DNA of 64,000 nucleotides from Gordonia rubripertincta (GCF_038024875.1 NZ_CP136136.1:434001-498000), one strand, 5' to 3'; positions 24,712 to 34,076 are shown, numbered from the stretch's first letter. The notes: generated from the sequence alone by a model not told the origin. Translations and numbers: made by a program.

Positions 24712-25662
24712 ATCCGACCCGGACACCAAGTCGATCGCGAGGGCGCGCAGGTGACCGGCGAGCTCGTCGACGCCCGGCTGTTCGACCGGGAAGTGCCCGC
24801 AACCGGTGAGCAGGTGGATGTCGGTTCGCGCGGCGATCCGTCGTGCGAAGCGGATGCTGATCTCCGGCGGCGTCCAGGTATCGGCCGCCGGATGGACCAG
24901 CACCACCCGTGGACCCCGGTAGTTCTCCGGCGCGGGTACCGCGTGGGTCATCAGGTCCGCCAGGAACCCGAGCGAGACACTCGAACCCGCCCCCCGTGGA
25001 TCGTCGATGCAGGCCTGCGAGACCGCAGAGTCGTTGCTGATCCGCGCCATCGGCGCGACCCACCTGATCGGGAACCGCAGTCGAGCGAAGACCCCGATCC
25101 CCGATGCGGCCGTCATGAGCGGGAGGAAGCGGGTCAGCGCGGGCGTGCGGGATGCGGCTCGTCGGGCAGCCGAGTCACCGGCGAGGTCGAGAAGGCAGGT
25201 GGCCACGACCGCGGCGACGCGCGCACCCCCGGCCGCGACGTCGTAACCGAGCATGCCGCCGAGGCTCGCACCGAACACGACGATCGGCCTCGGGTCCCGT
25301 TCGGTCTCCGCCGCGATCAGATCGCCGACCAGGTCGATCCAGTCCTGGTATCGCACACGACCAGGATCGGCGACGCGCGTCCGCCCGTATTGCGGGAGGT
25401 CTGGCGCCAGCACGTCGTACCCCTCCCCCGCGAGCACGGCACCCAGTGGCCACACGAGTTCGCCGTGCCCACCACCGCCGTGGAGCAGCAGCACCCGCAG
25501 CGGCGCGTCGGGCCGCATCGCGCGCAGGATGTGGACGTCCACCGGACCCGACGGTCGCGTGTCGCTCGCCGGCCACTTCCACCACGACGAGGTGGCCTCG
25601 ATGTCCGCGGCGGCAGAACGCCATGGCTCGGGCAGGAAGCGTAGGTACGATCCGTAAGTCAC
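24691..25662 (-). CDS. Alpha/beta hydrolase
   Basis: A hydrolase of about 323 residues. LLLHGGGGHGE is the strand-3/oxyanion loop, the nucleophile elbow is FGASLGG near residue 135, and the C-terminal His is in GCGHFP near 295, completing a Ser-Asp-His triad. Start placed at GTG 25662 (VTYGSYLRFLPEPW); an in-frame ATG at 25704 would add 14 residues but leave only 18 bp before the divergent TetR. Substrate unknown; it could be an esterase or lactonase under control of one of the flanking TetR proteins. Confidence 0.75.
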   Translation of the reverse strand: MTYGSYLRFLPEPWRSAAADIEATSSWWKWPASDTRPSGPVDVHILRAMRPDAPLRVLLLHGGGGHGELVWPLGAVLAGEGYDVLAPDLPQYGRTRVADPGRVRYQDWIDLVGDLIAAETERDPRPIVVFGASLGGMLGYDVAAGGARVAAVVATCLLDLAGDSAARRAASRTPALTRFLPLMTAASGIGVFARLRFPIRWVAPMARISNDSAVSQACIDDPRGAGSSVSLGFLADLMTHAVPAPENYRGPRVVLVHPAADTWTPPEISIRFARRIAARTDIHLLTGCGHFPVEQPGVDELAGHLRALAIDLVSGSDSPERAQ

Positions 25663-25722
25663 ACATCCATCGTCGAGCGCCCGCGAACCCGGCACAACTC
25701 GCATTCACCGGAGACCTCGGAC

Positions 25723-26310
25723 ATGCGGAAAAGACCACGGCAGCAACGCTCTTCGTTCACCGTCGGGGTGATCCTGGAGGCGACGACTCAGCTTCTGGGC
25801 ACCGAGGGGGCAGCGCTGACGACCAACGGGATCGCCGAGACCGCGGGCGTCTCGGTCGGTTCGATCTATCAGTACTTCGGCGACAAGCAAGCGATCTTCG
25901 ACGAGCTCGCCGCACGGCATCTCGCCGCAGCGGAGGCGCGAATGGTCGCTGTCCTCGACGCGCATCCAGTCGAGGCGACCGACTGGCCGGTCGTGCTGCG
26001 CGCGGTGATCGCGGTTGCCGTGGCGGAGAACTCGAGTCACGGTCGGGCACACGGGCGACTGCGCGAACTGGCGAGCCCCGGCGTCGTCGGGGATCTCTAT
26101 GCCGGATTGGCGGACCGGCTGATCGCCAGGCTGGTCGCGTATCTCGTCGCCGACGGCTGGATGCCTGACGAGGCGGAGGCCGACCTACGCCTCATGTTCC
26201 CAGCGTTGGACGCGCAGATCCATCAGTTCGCCGGGAGCGGGCTGGACGACGACGAACTCACCGCACGGATCGCGGCGTACACCGAAGGGGCGTTGCGGGG
26301 CCGGCGTTGA
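25723..26310 (+). CDS. TetR-family regulator
   Basis: A 195-residue TetR-type regulator with the helix-turn-helix around residues 30-60 (GIAETAGVSVGSIYQYFGDKQAI) and a TetR C-terminal domain rich in charged helices. It is divergent from the alpha/beta hydrolase, a typical local-regulator arrangement, but I saw no clear palindrome in the short gap. ATG 25723 gives a basic N-terminus MRKRPRQQR as is common in this family. Confidence 0.83.
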   Translation: MRKRPRQQRSSFTVGVILEATTQLLGTEGAALTTNGIAETAGVSVGSIYQYFGDKQAIFDELAARHLAAAEARMVAVLDAHPVEATDWPVVLRAVIAVAVAENSSHGRAHGRLRELASPGVVGDLYAGLADRLIARLVAYLVADGWMPDEAEADLRLMFPALDAQIHQFAGSGLDDDELTARIAAYTEGALRGRR

Positions 26311-26351
26311 GTGGGTGTGCGACGTCGTCTCACCAGGCCTTCGTGGCTCGT

Positions 26352-26507
26352 CGCTTGCGCTCCTCGCACCTCAGGCATCGGAGCTAGGTGCGTCGCGCCC
26401 TTTCGGATCACGCAGCACGACGCTTGCGCTCCTCGCACCTCAGGCATCGGAGCTGGGTGCGTCGCGCCCTTTCGGATCACGCAGCACGACGCTTGCGCTC
26501 CTCGCAC
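26352..26507. repeat. 69-bp tandem repeat between convergent genes
   Basis: Two nearly identical 69-bp units (26352-26420, 26421-26489) and an 18-bp partial third (26490-26507) fill the gap between the TetR and coaX genes. The units differ by a single A/G. Each contains CGCACC and GGTGCG as potential hairpin arms. The period is a multiple of three, which leaves both strands open, but I see no start or ribosome site and do not call a gene. The rest of the 224-bp gap holds nothing recognisable. Confidence 0.9.
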
Positions 26508-26534
26508 TACGTATGAGGCAGCGCGGTCCGGGGT

Positions 26535-27338
26535 CTACTTGCCCCGCCGTGGATTCGCCTTCGAGCGCTCGTGGACGAGGCGCAGTCCTTCGAGGGTCAG
26601 GTGCGGGTGGTGGTCGGTGAGGGACCGGCACTCGTCGAACATGAGCGGGGCGAGGTAGCCGGTGGCGACCACGGTGACGTCGTCGCCGTCGAAGCCGGGC
26701 ACGGTGTCGCACACGCGGTCGACGAGGGCGTCGACCTGGCCGGCGAACCCGTACAGGATGCCCGACTGCAGGGCCTCGACCGTGTTCTTGCCGAGCACAC
26801 TGCGCGGCGGCATCAACTCGACCTTGCGCACGGTCACGGTGTGCTCGGAGAGTGCCTCGACCGCCAGGTTCACGCCAGGGGCGATGGCGCCGCCGAGAAA
26901 CTCCCCCTTTGCCGACACGGCGTCGACGACGGTCGCGGTACCGAAGGCCACGACGATGCAGGGCCCGCCGTATTCATGATGTGCGGCAAGGCAGTTGGAG
27001 ACGCGGTCGGTGCCGACCTCCTTGGGGTTGTCCACCAGCAACGGAACACCGGTTCGCACACCGGGTTCGAGCAGGACGTGCGGGCCGTCGCCGAAGTAGC
27101 GGGGCAGCATGAGCCGCAGCTCGCGCAGCAACGACGGCACCGTCGACAGGGCACTGACCCCGGTGACCTGCTCGATGTCGGAGCCGAGCATGCCGCGGAA
27201 GACCCAGGCGAGTTCGTCGGCGGTGTAGTGCGGGTCGGTGTGAATTCGCCAATCCCGCACCAGCCGCGCGTGATCCCCGGTCCCGGCATACGCGCCGAGG
27301 TGGATGTTGGTGTTGCCGACGTCGACGGTGAGCAGCAT
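26535..27338 (-). CDS. coaX: Type III pantothenate kinase
   Basis: A 267-residue kinase for the first step of coenzyme A synthesis. The phosphate-binding DVGNTNIHLGAY is at residue 5, a catalytic Asp region lies in VGTDRVSNCLAA near 105, and GTATVVDAVSA near 130. This is Rv3600c-like in length and context. It follows panD by 27 bp in the panC-panD-coaX order, so pantothenate is made and phosphorylated by one operon. Confidence 0.93.
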   Translation of the reverse strand: MLLTVDVGNTNIHLGAYAGTGDHARLVRDWRIHTDPHYTADELAWVFRGMLGSDIEQVTGVSALSTVPSLLRELRLMLPRYFGDGPHVLLEPGVRTGVPLLVDNPKEVGTDRVSNCLAAHHEYGGPCIVVAFGTATVVDAVSAKGEFLGGAIAPGVNLAVEALSEHTVTVRKVELMPPRSVLGKNTVEALQSGILYGFAGQVDALVDRVCDTVPGFDGDDVTVVATGYLAPLMFDECRSLTDHHPHLTLEGLRLVHERSKANPRRGK

Positions 27339-27365
27339 CGATGGGCTCCGTGTGGTTCGCCGGCG

Positions 27366-27812
27366 TCAGACCGTCGCGTCGGCGAAGACCGGGCCGTCGA
27401 GCTGCCGCGGGTCGAGCAGGCCCGAGCCCTCGGGTGCGCGGGCCGGGTCGTCGCCGGCTTCGAGGATCCGGTTGCGGTCGTCGACGAAGACGACGTTCGG
27501 CGCGTACTCCTTCAGCTCGGCCTCGTTCAGCATGCCGTAGGCGATGATGATGACGAGGTCGCCGGGGTGCACGAGATGCGCTGCGGCACCGTTGATCCCG
27601 ATGACACCGCTGCCGCGCTCACCGGCGATCGCATAGGTCACCAGACGTGCGCCGTTGTCGATGTCGACGATCGTGACCTGTTCGCCCTCGAGCAGTCCCG
27701 CGGCGTCGAGCAGATCGGAGTCGATCGTCACCGAACCGACGTAGTGCAGGTCCGCCTGGGTCACGGTGGCGCGGTGGATCTTCGAGGTCATCATGGTGCG
27801 CAGCATGGTCAT
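27366..27812 (-). CDS. panD: Aspartate 1-decarboxylase, proenzyme
   Basis: A 148-residue enzyme that makes beta-alanine for pantothenate. The self-cleavage site that forms the pyruvoyl group is the Gly-Ser in LHYVGSVTIDSD near residue 26, and Lys/Tyr active-site residues lie in the N-terminal SKIHRATVT and the VTYAI segments. The ATG at 27812 overlaps the panC stop (ATGA). The C-terminal 20 residues beyond EGSGLLDP are variable. Confidence 0.93.
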   Translation of the reverse strand: MTMLRTMMTSKIHRATVTQADLHYVGSVTIDSDLLDAAGLLEGEQVTIVDIDNGARLVTYAIAGERGSGVIGINGAAAHLVHPGDLVIIIAYGMLNEAELKEYAPNVVFVDDRNRILEAGDDPARAPEGSGLLDPRQLDGPVFADATV

Positions 27813-28813
27813 CGTCCCTCTGTCGTGGTGGTGGCGGCGTTGTTCCAGGCGATTTCTTCTTCGAGTGCGGCGAGGCCGCCGACGTTCACGCCGACGTTGT
27901 CGATGAGACGCGCCGTTCCGAGGCGCGCGGCGACGAGCAGCCGGGCGGCCCCCTTCTCCGGCGCCTCCTCCAGCTGACGGCCGCGAAGAGCAAGGTATTC
28001 GACATCGATCTCGGGGACGGTGTCGAGCACCGACCGGGCCGCCGCGACGATCGCGTCCCGACCACCCTCGGCGGAATGGGCGCCGGCGACCAGCGCGGCC
28101 GACAGCGTCGTGGCCAGCTCGCGCTGCTCGGGCGTCAAGTAGCGGTTACGCGACGACATCGCCAACCCGTCGGATTCGCGGACGGTCGGGACGCCGACGA
28201 TCTCGACGTCGAGATCGAGGTCGGTGACCATCTGCTTGATCAGCACGAGCTGCTGATAGTCCTTCTCACCGAAGAAGGCGGCGTTGGGTCCGACGATGTT
28301 GAGCAGCTTGAGGACCACCGTCAGCATCCCGGCGAAATGGGTCGGGCGCGAGATGCCGTCGAGGATTCCACCGGCCTCGCCGGGGTGCACCATCGTCCGC
28401 TGTCCGTTGGGGTACATCGACGCGGCATTGGGCGCGAAGACGAGCTCGACACCGAGCGGCTCGAGCAGCGCGAGGTCGGCGTCGAGGGTGCGCGGGTACG
28501 CGTCGAGGTCCTCGTTGGCGCCGAACTGCAGCGGGTTGACGAAGATCGAGACGACGACAACCGTGTTGCCCTTGGCCTTCGCCGCCCGCACGAGTTGCAG
28601 GTGGCCGGCGTGCAGGGCGCCCATCGTCGGGACCAGGACCACCCGCTTGCCCGCGGCGCGCAGCGCGCGGGTCACCCGGGTCAGGGTCGCCGGTTCGCGG
28701 TGCACGGTCATCTGACCGGCCTTGTAGGTCGGCGTCTCGTCGGGCGGGACACTCACGGCATCTCCTTTGATCGGCGGTGTCTGATCGGTGGTCCGGAGCT
28801 CGGTGGTGCTCAT
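27809..28813 (-). CDS. panC: Pantothenate synthetase
   Basis: A 334-residue enzyme that joins pantoate and beta-alanine with ATP. PTMGALHAGHL near residue 63 is the HIGH-type nucleotide site, and VRESDGLAMSSRNRYL near 200 contains the KMSKS-equivalent region. It has about 40 extra N-terminal residues, rich in Thr/Pro, compared with typical bacterial enzymes; an internal ATG (MTVHREPATL) would give the standard length. The upstream start is preferred because it overlaps the stop of the preceding gene. Confidence 0.92.
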   Translation of the reverse strand: MSTTELRTTDQTPPIKGDAVSVPPDETPTYKAGQMTVHREPATLTRVTRALRAAGKRVVLVPTMGALHAGHLQLVRAAKAKGNTVVVVSIFVNPLQFGANEDLDAYPRTLDADLALLEPLGVELVFAPNAASMYPNGQRTMVHPGEAGGILDGISRPTHFAGMLTVVLKLLNIVGPNAAFFGEKDYQQLVLIKQMVTDLDLDVEIVGVPTVRESDGLAMSSRNRYLTPEQRELATTLSAALVAGAHSAEGGRDAIVAAARSVLDTVPEIDVEYLALRGRQLEEAPEKGAARLLVAARLGTARLIDNVGVNVGGLAALEEEIAWNNAATTTTEGR

Positions 28814-29862
28814 CGCCCCCTCAGGAGGTCGAGGAGCGCGGCCGGGGCGTCGGTGCGCTCGGCGGCGCGGCGGGCGAGGGCCCGGTACGCCTCGGCGATC
28901 CCGTGGTCGCCGGACCCGCCGGGCACGGCGCGCAGTGCGTCGAGGTGACGGCGGACGGCCTCGGCGTCGCCGCGGGCCACCGGACCGGTGAGCGCCGACG
29001 GGCCCAGTTCGAGCACGTTGTTCAACGACGCGGTCACGAGTGGGGTGAGAATGCGTTCGGCGAGCCGCGTGCCGCTTCCGTCGACGGTCGCGGCGTCGCG
29101 TCCGGAGTGGTCGATCGCGACGTTCAGCGCGGCCACAGCGTCGGAGATCAGCGCGATCAGGTGATTCGCGCCGTGGGCGAGTGCCGCGTGGTAGAGCATG
29201 CGGTCGGCTTCGGCGATCCGTACCGGTTCCCCGCCCATCTCCAGGACGAGCGACGACCCGATGGCCTCGCCGACGGGGTCGGCGGCGGTGACCGCGAAGC
29301 AGGCATTGGTCAGGCGCGCGGTGTCCTCGGCGGAGCCGACGAAGGTCATCGCGGGATGCAGCGCCAGTCCGAGAGCGCCGCGTGCGGTCACCGGCGCGAG
29401 GATGTCCACGCCCTGGGCGCCGGCGGTATGGGCGACGATCGTGCCGGGACGCAGCGCACCCGATGCCGCGATCTCGTCGATCACCGCGCTCAGCCGGGCG
29501 TCCGGCACGCTCAGCAGCAGCAGCTCCGAACGGGCGACGACGGCCTCGAGGTCGAGGATCTCCGAATCGGGGAGACGCTGGGCGGCGCGGGCCCGCGACT
29601 GCGGCGACCGCGCGACGACCGCGCCGACGACGTGGCCGGCCTTCTCGAGCGCCTCGCCGAGCGCGGTTCCCACACGACCGGCCGAGACGATGCCGACCGT
29701 GAGGCGGGCGGGTGCAGGCAGGTTCGAGGTACCGGGAAAAGGATCGGACCGCACCGGATACGGGCGGTCAGCGAGAGCGTCCGCGGCAGTGCTGCCGTGG
29801 GCGTCGTCGCCACCGGGCTGCCGTGCGAACGGCACGCCGGGATCACCGATCGGTGAGGTCAC
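28810..29862 (-). CDS. Rossmann-fold DUF2520 protein, Rv3603c-like
   Basis: A 350-residue NAD(P)-binding protein with the dinucleotide motif VGIVSAGRVGTALGEAL near residue 55 and a C-terminal helical DUF2520 domain. The family resembles 6-phosphogluconate/ketopantoate reductases; because it precedes panC, a role as ketopantoate reductase has been considered but is not established. Start chosen at GTG 29862, with GGAGG six bases upstream; the first about 45 residues are disordered. It is the first gene of the panC-panD-coaX operon. Confidence 0.85.
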   Translation of the reverse strand: MTSPIGDPGVPFARQPGGDDAHGSTAADALADRPYPVRSDPFPGTSNLPAPARLTVGIVSAGRVGTALGEALEKAGHVVGAVVARSPQSRARAAQRLPDSEILDLEAVVARSELLLLSVPDARLSAVIDEIAASGALRPGTIVAHTAGAQGVDILAPVTARGALGLALHPAMTFVGSAEDTARLTNACFAVTAADPVGEAIGSSLVLEMGGEPVRIAEADRMLYHAALAHGANHLIALISDAVAALNVAIDHSGRDAATVDGSGTRLAERILTPLVTASLNNVLELGPSALTGPVARGDAEAVRRHLDALRAVPGGSGDHGIAEAYRALARRAAERTDAPAALLDLLRGR

Positions 29863-30162
29863 CGCTGTCCTCCATGGTTCGTTCCAGTCCCGCCTTCGCC
29901 GGATTCCGCGTGGATGGAGTTCACTCCACGGCGGCCTCGGCACGGGTACCAGACGTTGCAGAGCAAGGGTAGGACTCTCGCGGCGGTCCGGGCCAACTGT
30001 GTGACAGGTGTCACCCGGGTCTATCGTCCGCCGCCGACGGCGAGTTGACGGCCGCCGGTGTCCGTCGGCCGACAGACCCAGCTGTGACCTGGGCCGAACC
30101 GGCGTACGCTGAGGCCGTCCGAGGCGTTCATCGCTCCATCGACCGACCTCAGGGATCCGCAG
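29863..30162. other. 300-bp divergent intergenic region with one palindrome
   Basis: This gap separates the DUF2520 and kinase promoters. The only structured element seen is GTGACAGGTGTCAC at 30001-30014, a palindrome with 6-bp arms that may be an operator. No open frame of note and no riboswitch was recognised. Confidence 0.5.
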
Positions 30163-31584
30163 ATGAGCCTGGAAACGGGTACCCAGTTCGCCGGCTACAC
30201 GATCGTGCGCAAGATCGGCGCCGGCGGCATGGGCGCGGTCTACCTCGCGCAACATCCTCGACTCCCCCGCCTCGACGTCATCAAGGTGCTCGCCGAGCAC
30301 GTGTTCAACGATCCGACGTTCCGCGCGCGATTCACCCGCGAAGCCGACCTGGCCGCCCAGCTCGACCATCCGTGCATCGTCAGCGTCTACGACCGCGGTG
30401 AGGTCGACGGCCGGCTGTGGATCTCGATGCAGTACGTGGCCGGCACCGATGCGGCGGCCCTCGTCAAGGCGTCACCCGGAGGACTTCCGCTCGACGACGT
30501 CGCGGCGGTGTGCGATTCGATCGGCGCCGCCCTCGACCACGCCCATCGCCACGGACTGCTGCACCGCGACGTGAAACCCGCCAACATCCTCATCAGCGCA
30601 ACCGAATCCGACACCGGTGGCGCGGAGGAGCGTCGTATCCGCCTGGCGGACTTCGGGATCGCCCGCCAGACCGATGGGGGAACATCGCTGACGTCGGCCA
30701 ACCTGGTGCTCGGTTCGTTCCCCTACTCGTCACCCGAACAACTCTCGGCGGAGACCCTCGACGCGCGCAGCGATGTCTATTCGCTGGCCTGCTCGACCTT
30801 CGAACTGCTCACGGGCACAGTTCCGTTCACCGCCCGAACACCGATGATGATGATCCATCATCACCTCACGACACCCCCGCCGGACGTGTCGTCCCTGCGC
30901 CGCGGCCTCCCGCCGGCGGTGTCGGAGGCGGTGCGCCACGGGCTGGCCAAGAACCCCGCGGACCGGCCGCCCTCGGCAGGCGCGTTCGCCGCCGAGTTCC
31001 GGTACGCGGTCGACACCACCGGCTTCTTTCCCGCCCCGCGTCCCGGTGCCGCGGCGCCCCGAGCCCGGATGGGAGCGAGCAGTCCGATCCCAACCCAGGC
31101 CAAGACGATGCGTGTCCGCGGGGTGTTGCCGCCGACCGAGGCCGCCGGCGTGGGCGCCGCGCCGGTACCGGCGAGACCGCGGCCCGCCGACACCGGCCAC
31201 GTTCCCCCGGCGTCCTCACACGGTCACGGGTTCCCCGCGGCGACGGCGTACTCGGAACTCCCCGGACAGACAGTCCCCGGTCCCGCCCTCGAGTCGACGA
31301 TGATCCGGGCCTCCGGGGACCTGCACGTGATCGAGCCCCCACCGCCCGAAACCGACCCGGCGCGCTTCACCACGGCATCGCTGGCCTGCGGGATCGCGGC
31401 CGTGCCGCTCAGCGTCGTCGGAGGCTTCGGCCTGCCCGTCGGTGTCGCCGGCTGGTACCTTGCCGGACGCGGCCGCGCCTCCTCGGCGGCACGACTGGCC
31501 CGGATCCTGTGCGTCCTGGGAATGCTCCTCAGCCTCGGGTTGCTCGGGTTCACCATCGGCCGGGCGATCGCCCTGCAGTTCTGA
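30163..31584 (+). CDS. Membrane-anchored Ser/Thr protein kinase
   Basis: A 473-residue Hanks-type kinase. The P-loop is GAGGMGAVYLA near residue 19, the ATP lysine is in DVIKVL near 43, the catalytic loop is HRDVKPANIL near 136, the Mg site is DFG near 162 and the peptide-binding motif SSPEQL near 188. A proline-rich linker (residues about 285-400) leads to two C-terminal membrane helices of DUF4190 type, so the catalytic domain faces the cytosol. Unlike PknB there is no extracellular sensor. The gene is inserted between the pantothenate operon and the fol genes and is transcribed against both. Its substrates are unknown. Confidence 0.88.
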   Translation: MSLETGTQFAGYTIVRKIGAGGMGAVYLAQHPRLPRLDVIKVLAEHVFNDPTFRARFTREADLAAQLDHPCIVSVYDRGEVDGRLWISMQYVAGTDAAALVKASPGGLPLDDVAAVCDSIGAALDHAHRHGLLHRDVKPANILISATESDTGGAEERRIRLADFGIARQTDGGTSLTSANLVLGSFPYSSPEQLSAETLDARSDVYSLACSTFELLTGTVPFTARTPMMMIHHHLTTPPPDVSSLRRGLPPAVSEAVRHGLAKNPADRPPSAGAFAAEFRYAVDTTGFFPAPRPGAAAPRARMGASSPIPTQAKTMRVRGVLPPTEAAGVGAAPVPARPRPADTGHVPPASSHGHGFPAATAYSELPGQTVPGPALESTMIRASGDLHVIEPPPPETDPARFTTASLACGIAAVPLSVVGGFGLPVGVAGWYLAGRGRASSAARLARILCVLGMLLSLGLLGFTIGRAIALQF

Positions 31585-31654
31585 CGCCCGGGCGGTCGTG
31601 ACCCGACCACGCCTGGGTTCACCCGTACGACGGTCTTTCCGCGAACGTCGAGGG

Positions 31655-32440
31655 TCAGAGCTGGTCTTCCGTGTACGTCGTCGGCTCAGGTCGGCCCTGT
31701 CGCGCCAGCGCACCGATCACCGCGTCGACGATCCACAGCGTCACCACACCGGCGATGATGTCGACGGAGTCGTCGAACGGCGACCGGAAGCGCGGCGAGA
31801 AGGGATCGAGGACCTCGGCCGCGGGCACCCCGAGGAGATCGCCGGTGCCGTTCACGATCGTGTCCACCGGATTCGCCGCCCACCCCTCGTAGGCATTGAT
31901 CGCGAGCAAGGCGATCACCGGAATGGCGAGAACCCACCAGAATTGTCTCCGGCGCGCTATCGACCACGCGACGATCAGCAACACGACCCACGCCGGCATG
32001 TGCTCGGAACACCAATTGAGAATCCCGTACTCACCCGAGCGGACCAGCACCGGGACCTGACCGCCCCAGAAGCCCAACGCCCCGATCGCCCCGACCGGGA
32101 CCGCGATGGCCGCGCGGACCACACTGCGTGACCAGAACGCGAGTACCAGGACCATGTAGACGGGCATCAGCGCAGTGAGCGTCCAGATCAGGATCAGGCT
32201 CGTCGCCGGCCCGTTGGCGACGTAGTCGGCGTAGTACTCCGGGAACGGGGTCTCGTTGAGCGGATCGAAGGTGAACAGCCACAACACCATCGGCCACCAC
32301 GCGAGCAGCGGCAGGAACAGCGACACACTCACCAGCGACCGTTTGATCGCGGTCCCGCGGTCGGTGTGGCGGAGCGGCACGTAAGGGGCGCCGGCTCGGT
32401 CGACCAGACCGGGCTCACCACCTGCCAGAGCTCCGCTCAT
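31655..32440 (-). CDS. Predicted multi-pass membrane protein
   Basis: A 261-residue protein with about six hydrophobic helices (for example SLFLPLLAWWPMVLWLF, LIWTLTALMPVYMVLVLAF, AWVVLLIVAW) separated by short loops. No known family motif is visible. Start taken at ATG 32440. It converges on the kinase gene 70 bp away, so a functional link is not implied. The function is not known. Confidence 0.75.
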   Translation of the reverse strand: MSGALAGGEPGLVDRAGAPYVPLRHTDRGTAIKRSLVSVSLFLPLLAWWPMVLWLFTFDPLNETPFPEYYADYVANGPATSLILIWTLTALMPVYMVLVLAFWSRSVVRAAIAVPVGAIGALGFWGGQVPVLVRSGEYGILNWCSEHMPAWVVLLIVAWSIARRRQFWWVLAIPVIALLAINAYEGWAANPVDTIVNGTGDLLGVPAAEVLDPFSPRFRSPFDDSVDIIAGVVTLWIVDAVIGALARQGRPEPTTYTEDQL

Positions 32441-32731
32441 GGGGGCAGTCTAGGGCGATCGTCCAACTTCTACGGCACGAATGAACACCTACGTCACAGA
32501 AGTGATCCGACAAGATGACGGATTTGATACGAATTCGCCGAACCGTCTGCCGACGACCGGCTCAGCGACGGGCGGAAACGGTCGGCCGACATTATCCGAC
32601 GGCGCCCGGGGCGATGTTCGCGCGACGATTTTCGGCGTATTCGAGTCGGGGTTCGAGTGAATTCGAAAAGATATCGACTCGCGTGTAGGAAAAGGCGGGC
32701 CGGCGATTTGGCGACTATGGCGGCGCGGGTG
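32441..32731. other. 291-bp intergenic region, nothing recognisable
   Basis: The sequence between the membrane protein and the DUF6779 gene is less GC-rich than its surroundings. I saw no strong hairpin, no conserved operator and no convincing open frame. Confidence 0.5.
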
Positions 32732-33916
32732 TCATCCCTCGCGTCGCCGGCGGCCACCACCGGTGGTGTCGGACTGCTGACGCAACTGGTTGAGCAGTTC
32801 GGAGACCGGCAGGCCCGCCGAATGCGCCGACTCGGAGTCGTCGTCGGCTGCGCGTCGGCGGCGGCCACCACCGTACGTCGAGGCGGGTCGCCCGGCACTT
32901 CCTTCGTGCCGGCCGGCGGCACCGAGGAACGCGGGCGCCTCGGCGTCGGAGGTCGCCGACTCTTCCTCTTCCGGTGCAGGGCCGGTCTCGGCGGACTCGG
33001 CCGGAGCTTCGGCGTTCGCAGCGGTCTCCCACTCATCGGTCGGCGTCTCGTCGACGTAGGCGGCCGAGTCGTCGGCGACGCGCGGATCGTCGTCGACGAC
33101 CTCGGCGTCCGACACGTCCTCGGCAGCATCGGTGTCGGCGGTCGAGGGCTCATCGGCACCCGGGGCGAACGGCTTCGAACCGGCGGAGTGCTGGTCGACC
33201 TCCTCGACCGGGACCTCGGTGGCGATGCGGCCGGAGATCGGGTCGTCGGTGATGACGGGGATGACCTCGGTCATCTCGTTCGGGTCGACGGGCCCGGTGT
33301 GGCGACCGTCATCCGCGGTAGGCGCGGTGGCCGCGAAGTCGCGTGCGGCGCGCAGGCCGTCGTCGTCGTAGGTCGAGCGATAGGGCGGGACGCCGCCGAA
33401 CTCCCCGCCGAAGGAACCGGCGTGTGCTCCGGACAGACCGGAGGCGAGCTCGCGCATCTTCTCGCTCGACAACGCGGCCCGCTGATCCGGGAGCGGTTCT
33501 CCGAGAAGCATTTCCAGACTCGAACGCAGTGCGAGCACCTGAGCTTTGAGCTCGGACAGTTCCTCATTGGACTCGGCGGTGATCTCCTTGCGGATGGTCG
33601 TCTCGACATCGAGCTCGTACTGACGCCGCGCGGCGATCTCCCGCTCGAGTTGCAGTTCGTAGACCAGTCGGAGGTCTCGGCTCTTGGCCTCCGCGCTCTC
33701 GGCCTGCCGCCGGAACTTGGTCACGAGGATCGCGCCGATGACCGCCGCCCACAGTGCAGCGATGACCGCCAGCGAACCCAGGATCGACAGGCGGTCGGTG
33801 AAGACCATCAGCACGCTGGCTGCCAGGGCAAGCACGATCAACAGACCGAGCAGCCATTGCGCCGCCGACCGACTTGAGCGTCGCGAGTCGGCAGAACGGC
33901 CGTTCGAGGTCGTCAT
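32732..33916 (-). CDS. DUF6779-like membrane protein with acidic tail, Rv3604c-like
   Basis: A 394-residue protein. Two hydrophobic helices lie near residues 22-70 (AAQWLLGLLIVLALAAS and LGSLAVIAALWAAVIGAIL), followed by a charged helical segment with coiled-coil character (QLEREIAARRQYELDVE), then about 250 residues rich in Asp, Glu and Ala. Two short basic motifs, GGGRRRRAADD and GGGRRRREG, lie near the C-terminus. Start taken at ATG 33916. Its place before folK/DUF3180 matches Rv3604c. A structural or scaffold role in the envelope is only a guess. Confidence 0.75.
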   Translation of the reverse strand: MTTSNGRSADSRRSSRSAAQWLLGLLIVLALAASVLMVFTDRLSILGSLAVIAALWAAVIGAILVTKFRRQAESAEAKSRDLRLVYELQLEREIAARRQYELDVETTIRKEITAESNEELSELKAQVLALRSSLEMLLGEPLPDQRAALSSEKMRELASGLSGAHAGSFGGEFGGVPPYRSTYDDDGLRAARDFAATAPTADDGRHTGPVDPNEMTEVIPVITDDPISGRIATEVPVEEVDQHSAGSKPFAPGADEPSTADTDAAEDVSDAEVVDDDPRVADDSAAYVDETPTDEWETAANAEAPAESAETGPAPEEEESATSDAEAPAFLGAAGRHEGSAGRPASTYGGGRRRRAADDDSESAHSAGLPVSELLNQLRQQSDTTGGGRRRREG

Positions 33917-34076
33917 GATCGTGAACTTACCCGCTGTCAGTACATTCACACGCGAACCGGGTTCGGAGTTTCTCAGATCGGCGACGTGTTATGTAGCCCA
34001 TATTCGCCGGGGTCCGCCGAATCGGTTCTGCTCTCCCGTCCCGAGAATACTGCGGGGGTTCGCCGGCGAGCGGAAA

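Noticed and set aside
26223..26507. 94-codon minus-strand frame with repeated peptide across the 69-bp repeat
   Set aside because: The peptide repetition merely follows the DNA repeat, whose period is a multiple of three. No start signals are visible and the frame runs antisense into the TetR gene.
26352..26507. CRISPR array
   Set aside because: The copies are directly adjacent, without variable spacers, and no cas genes are near.
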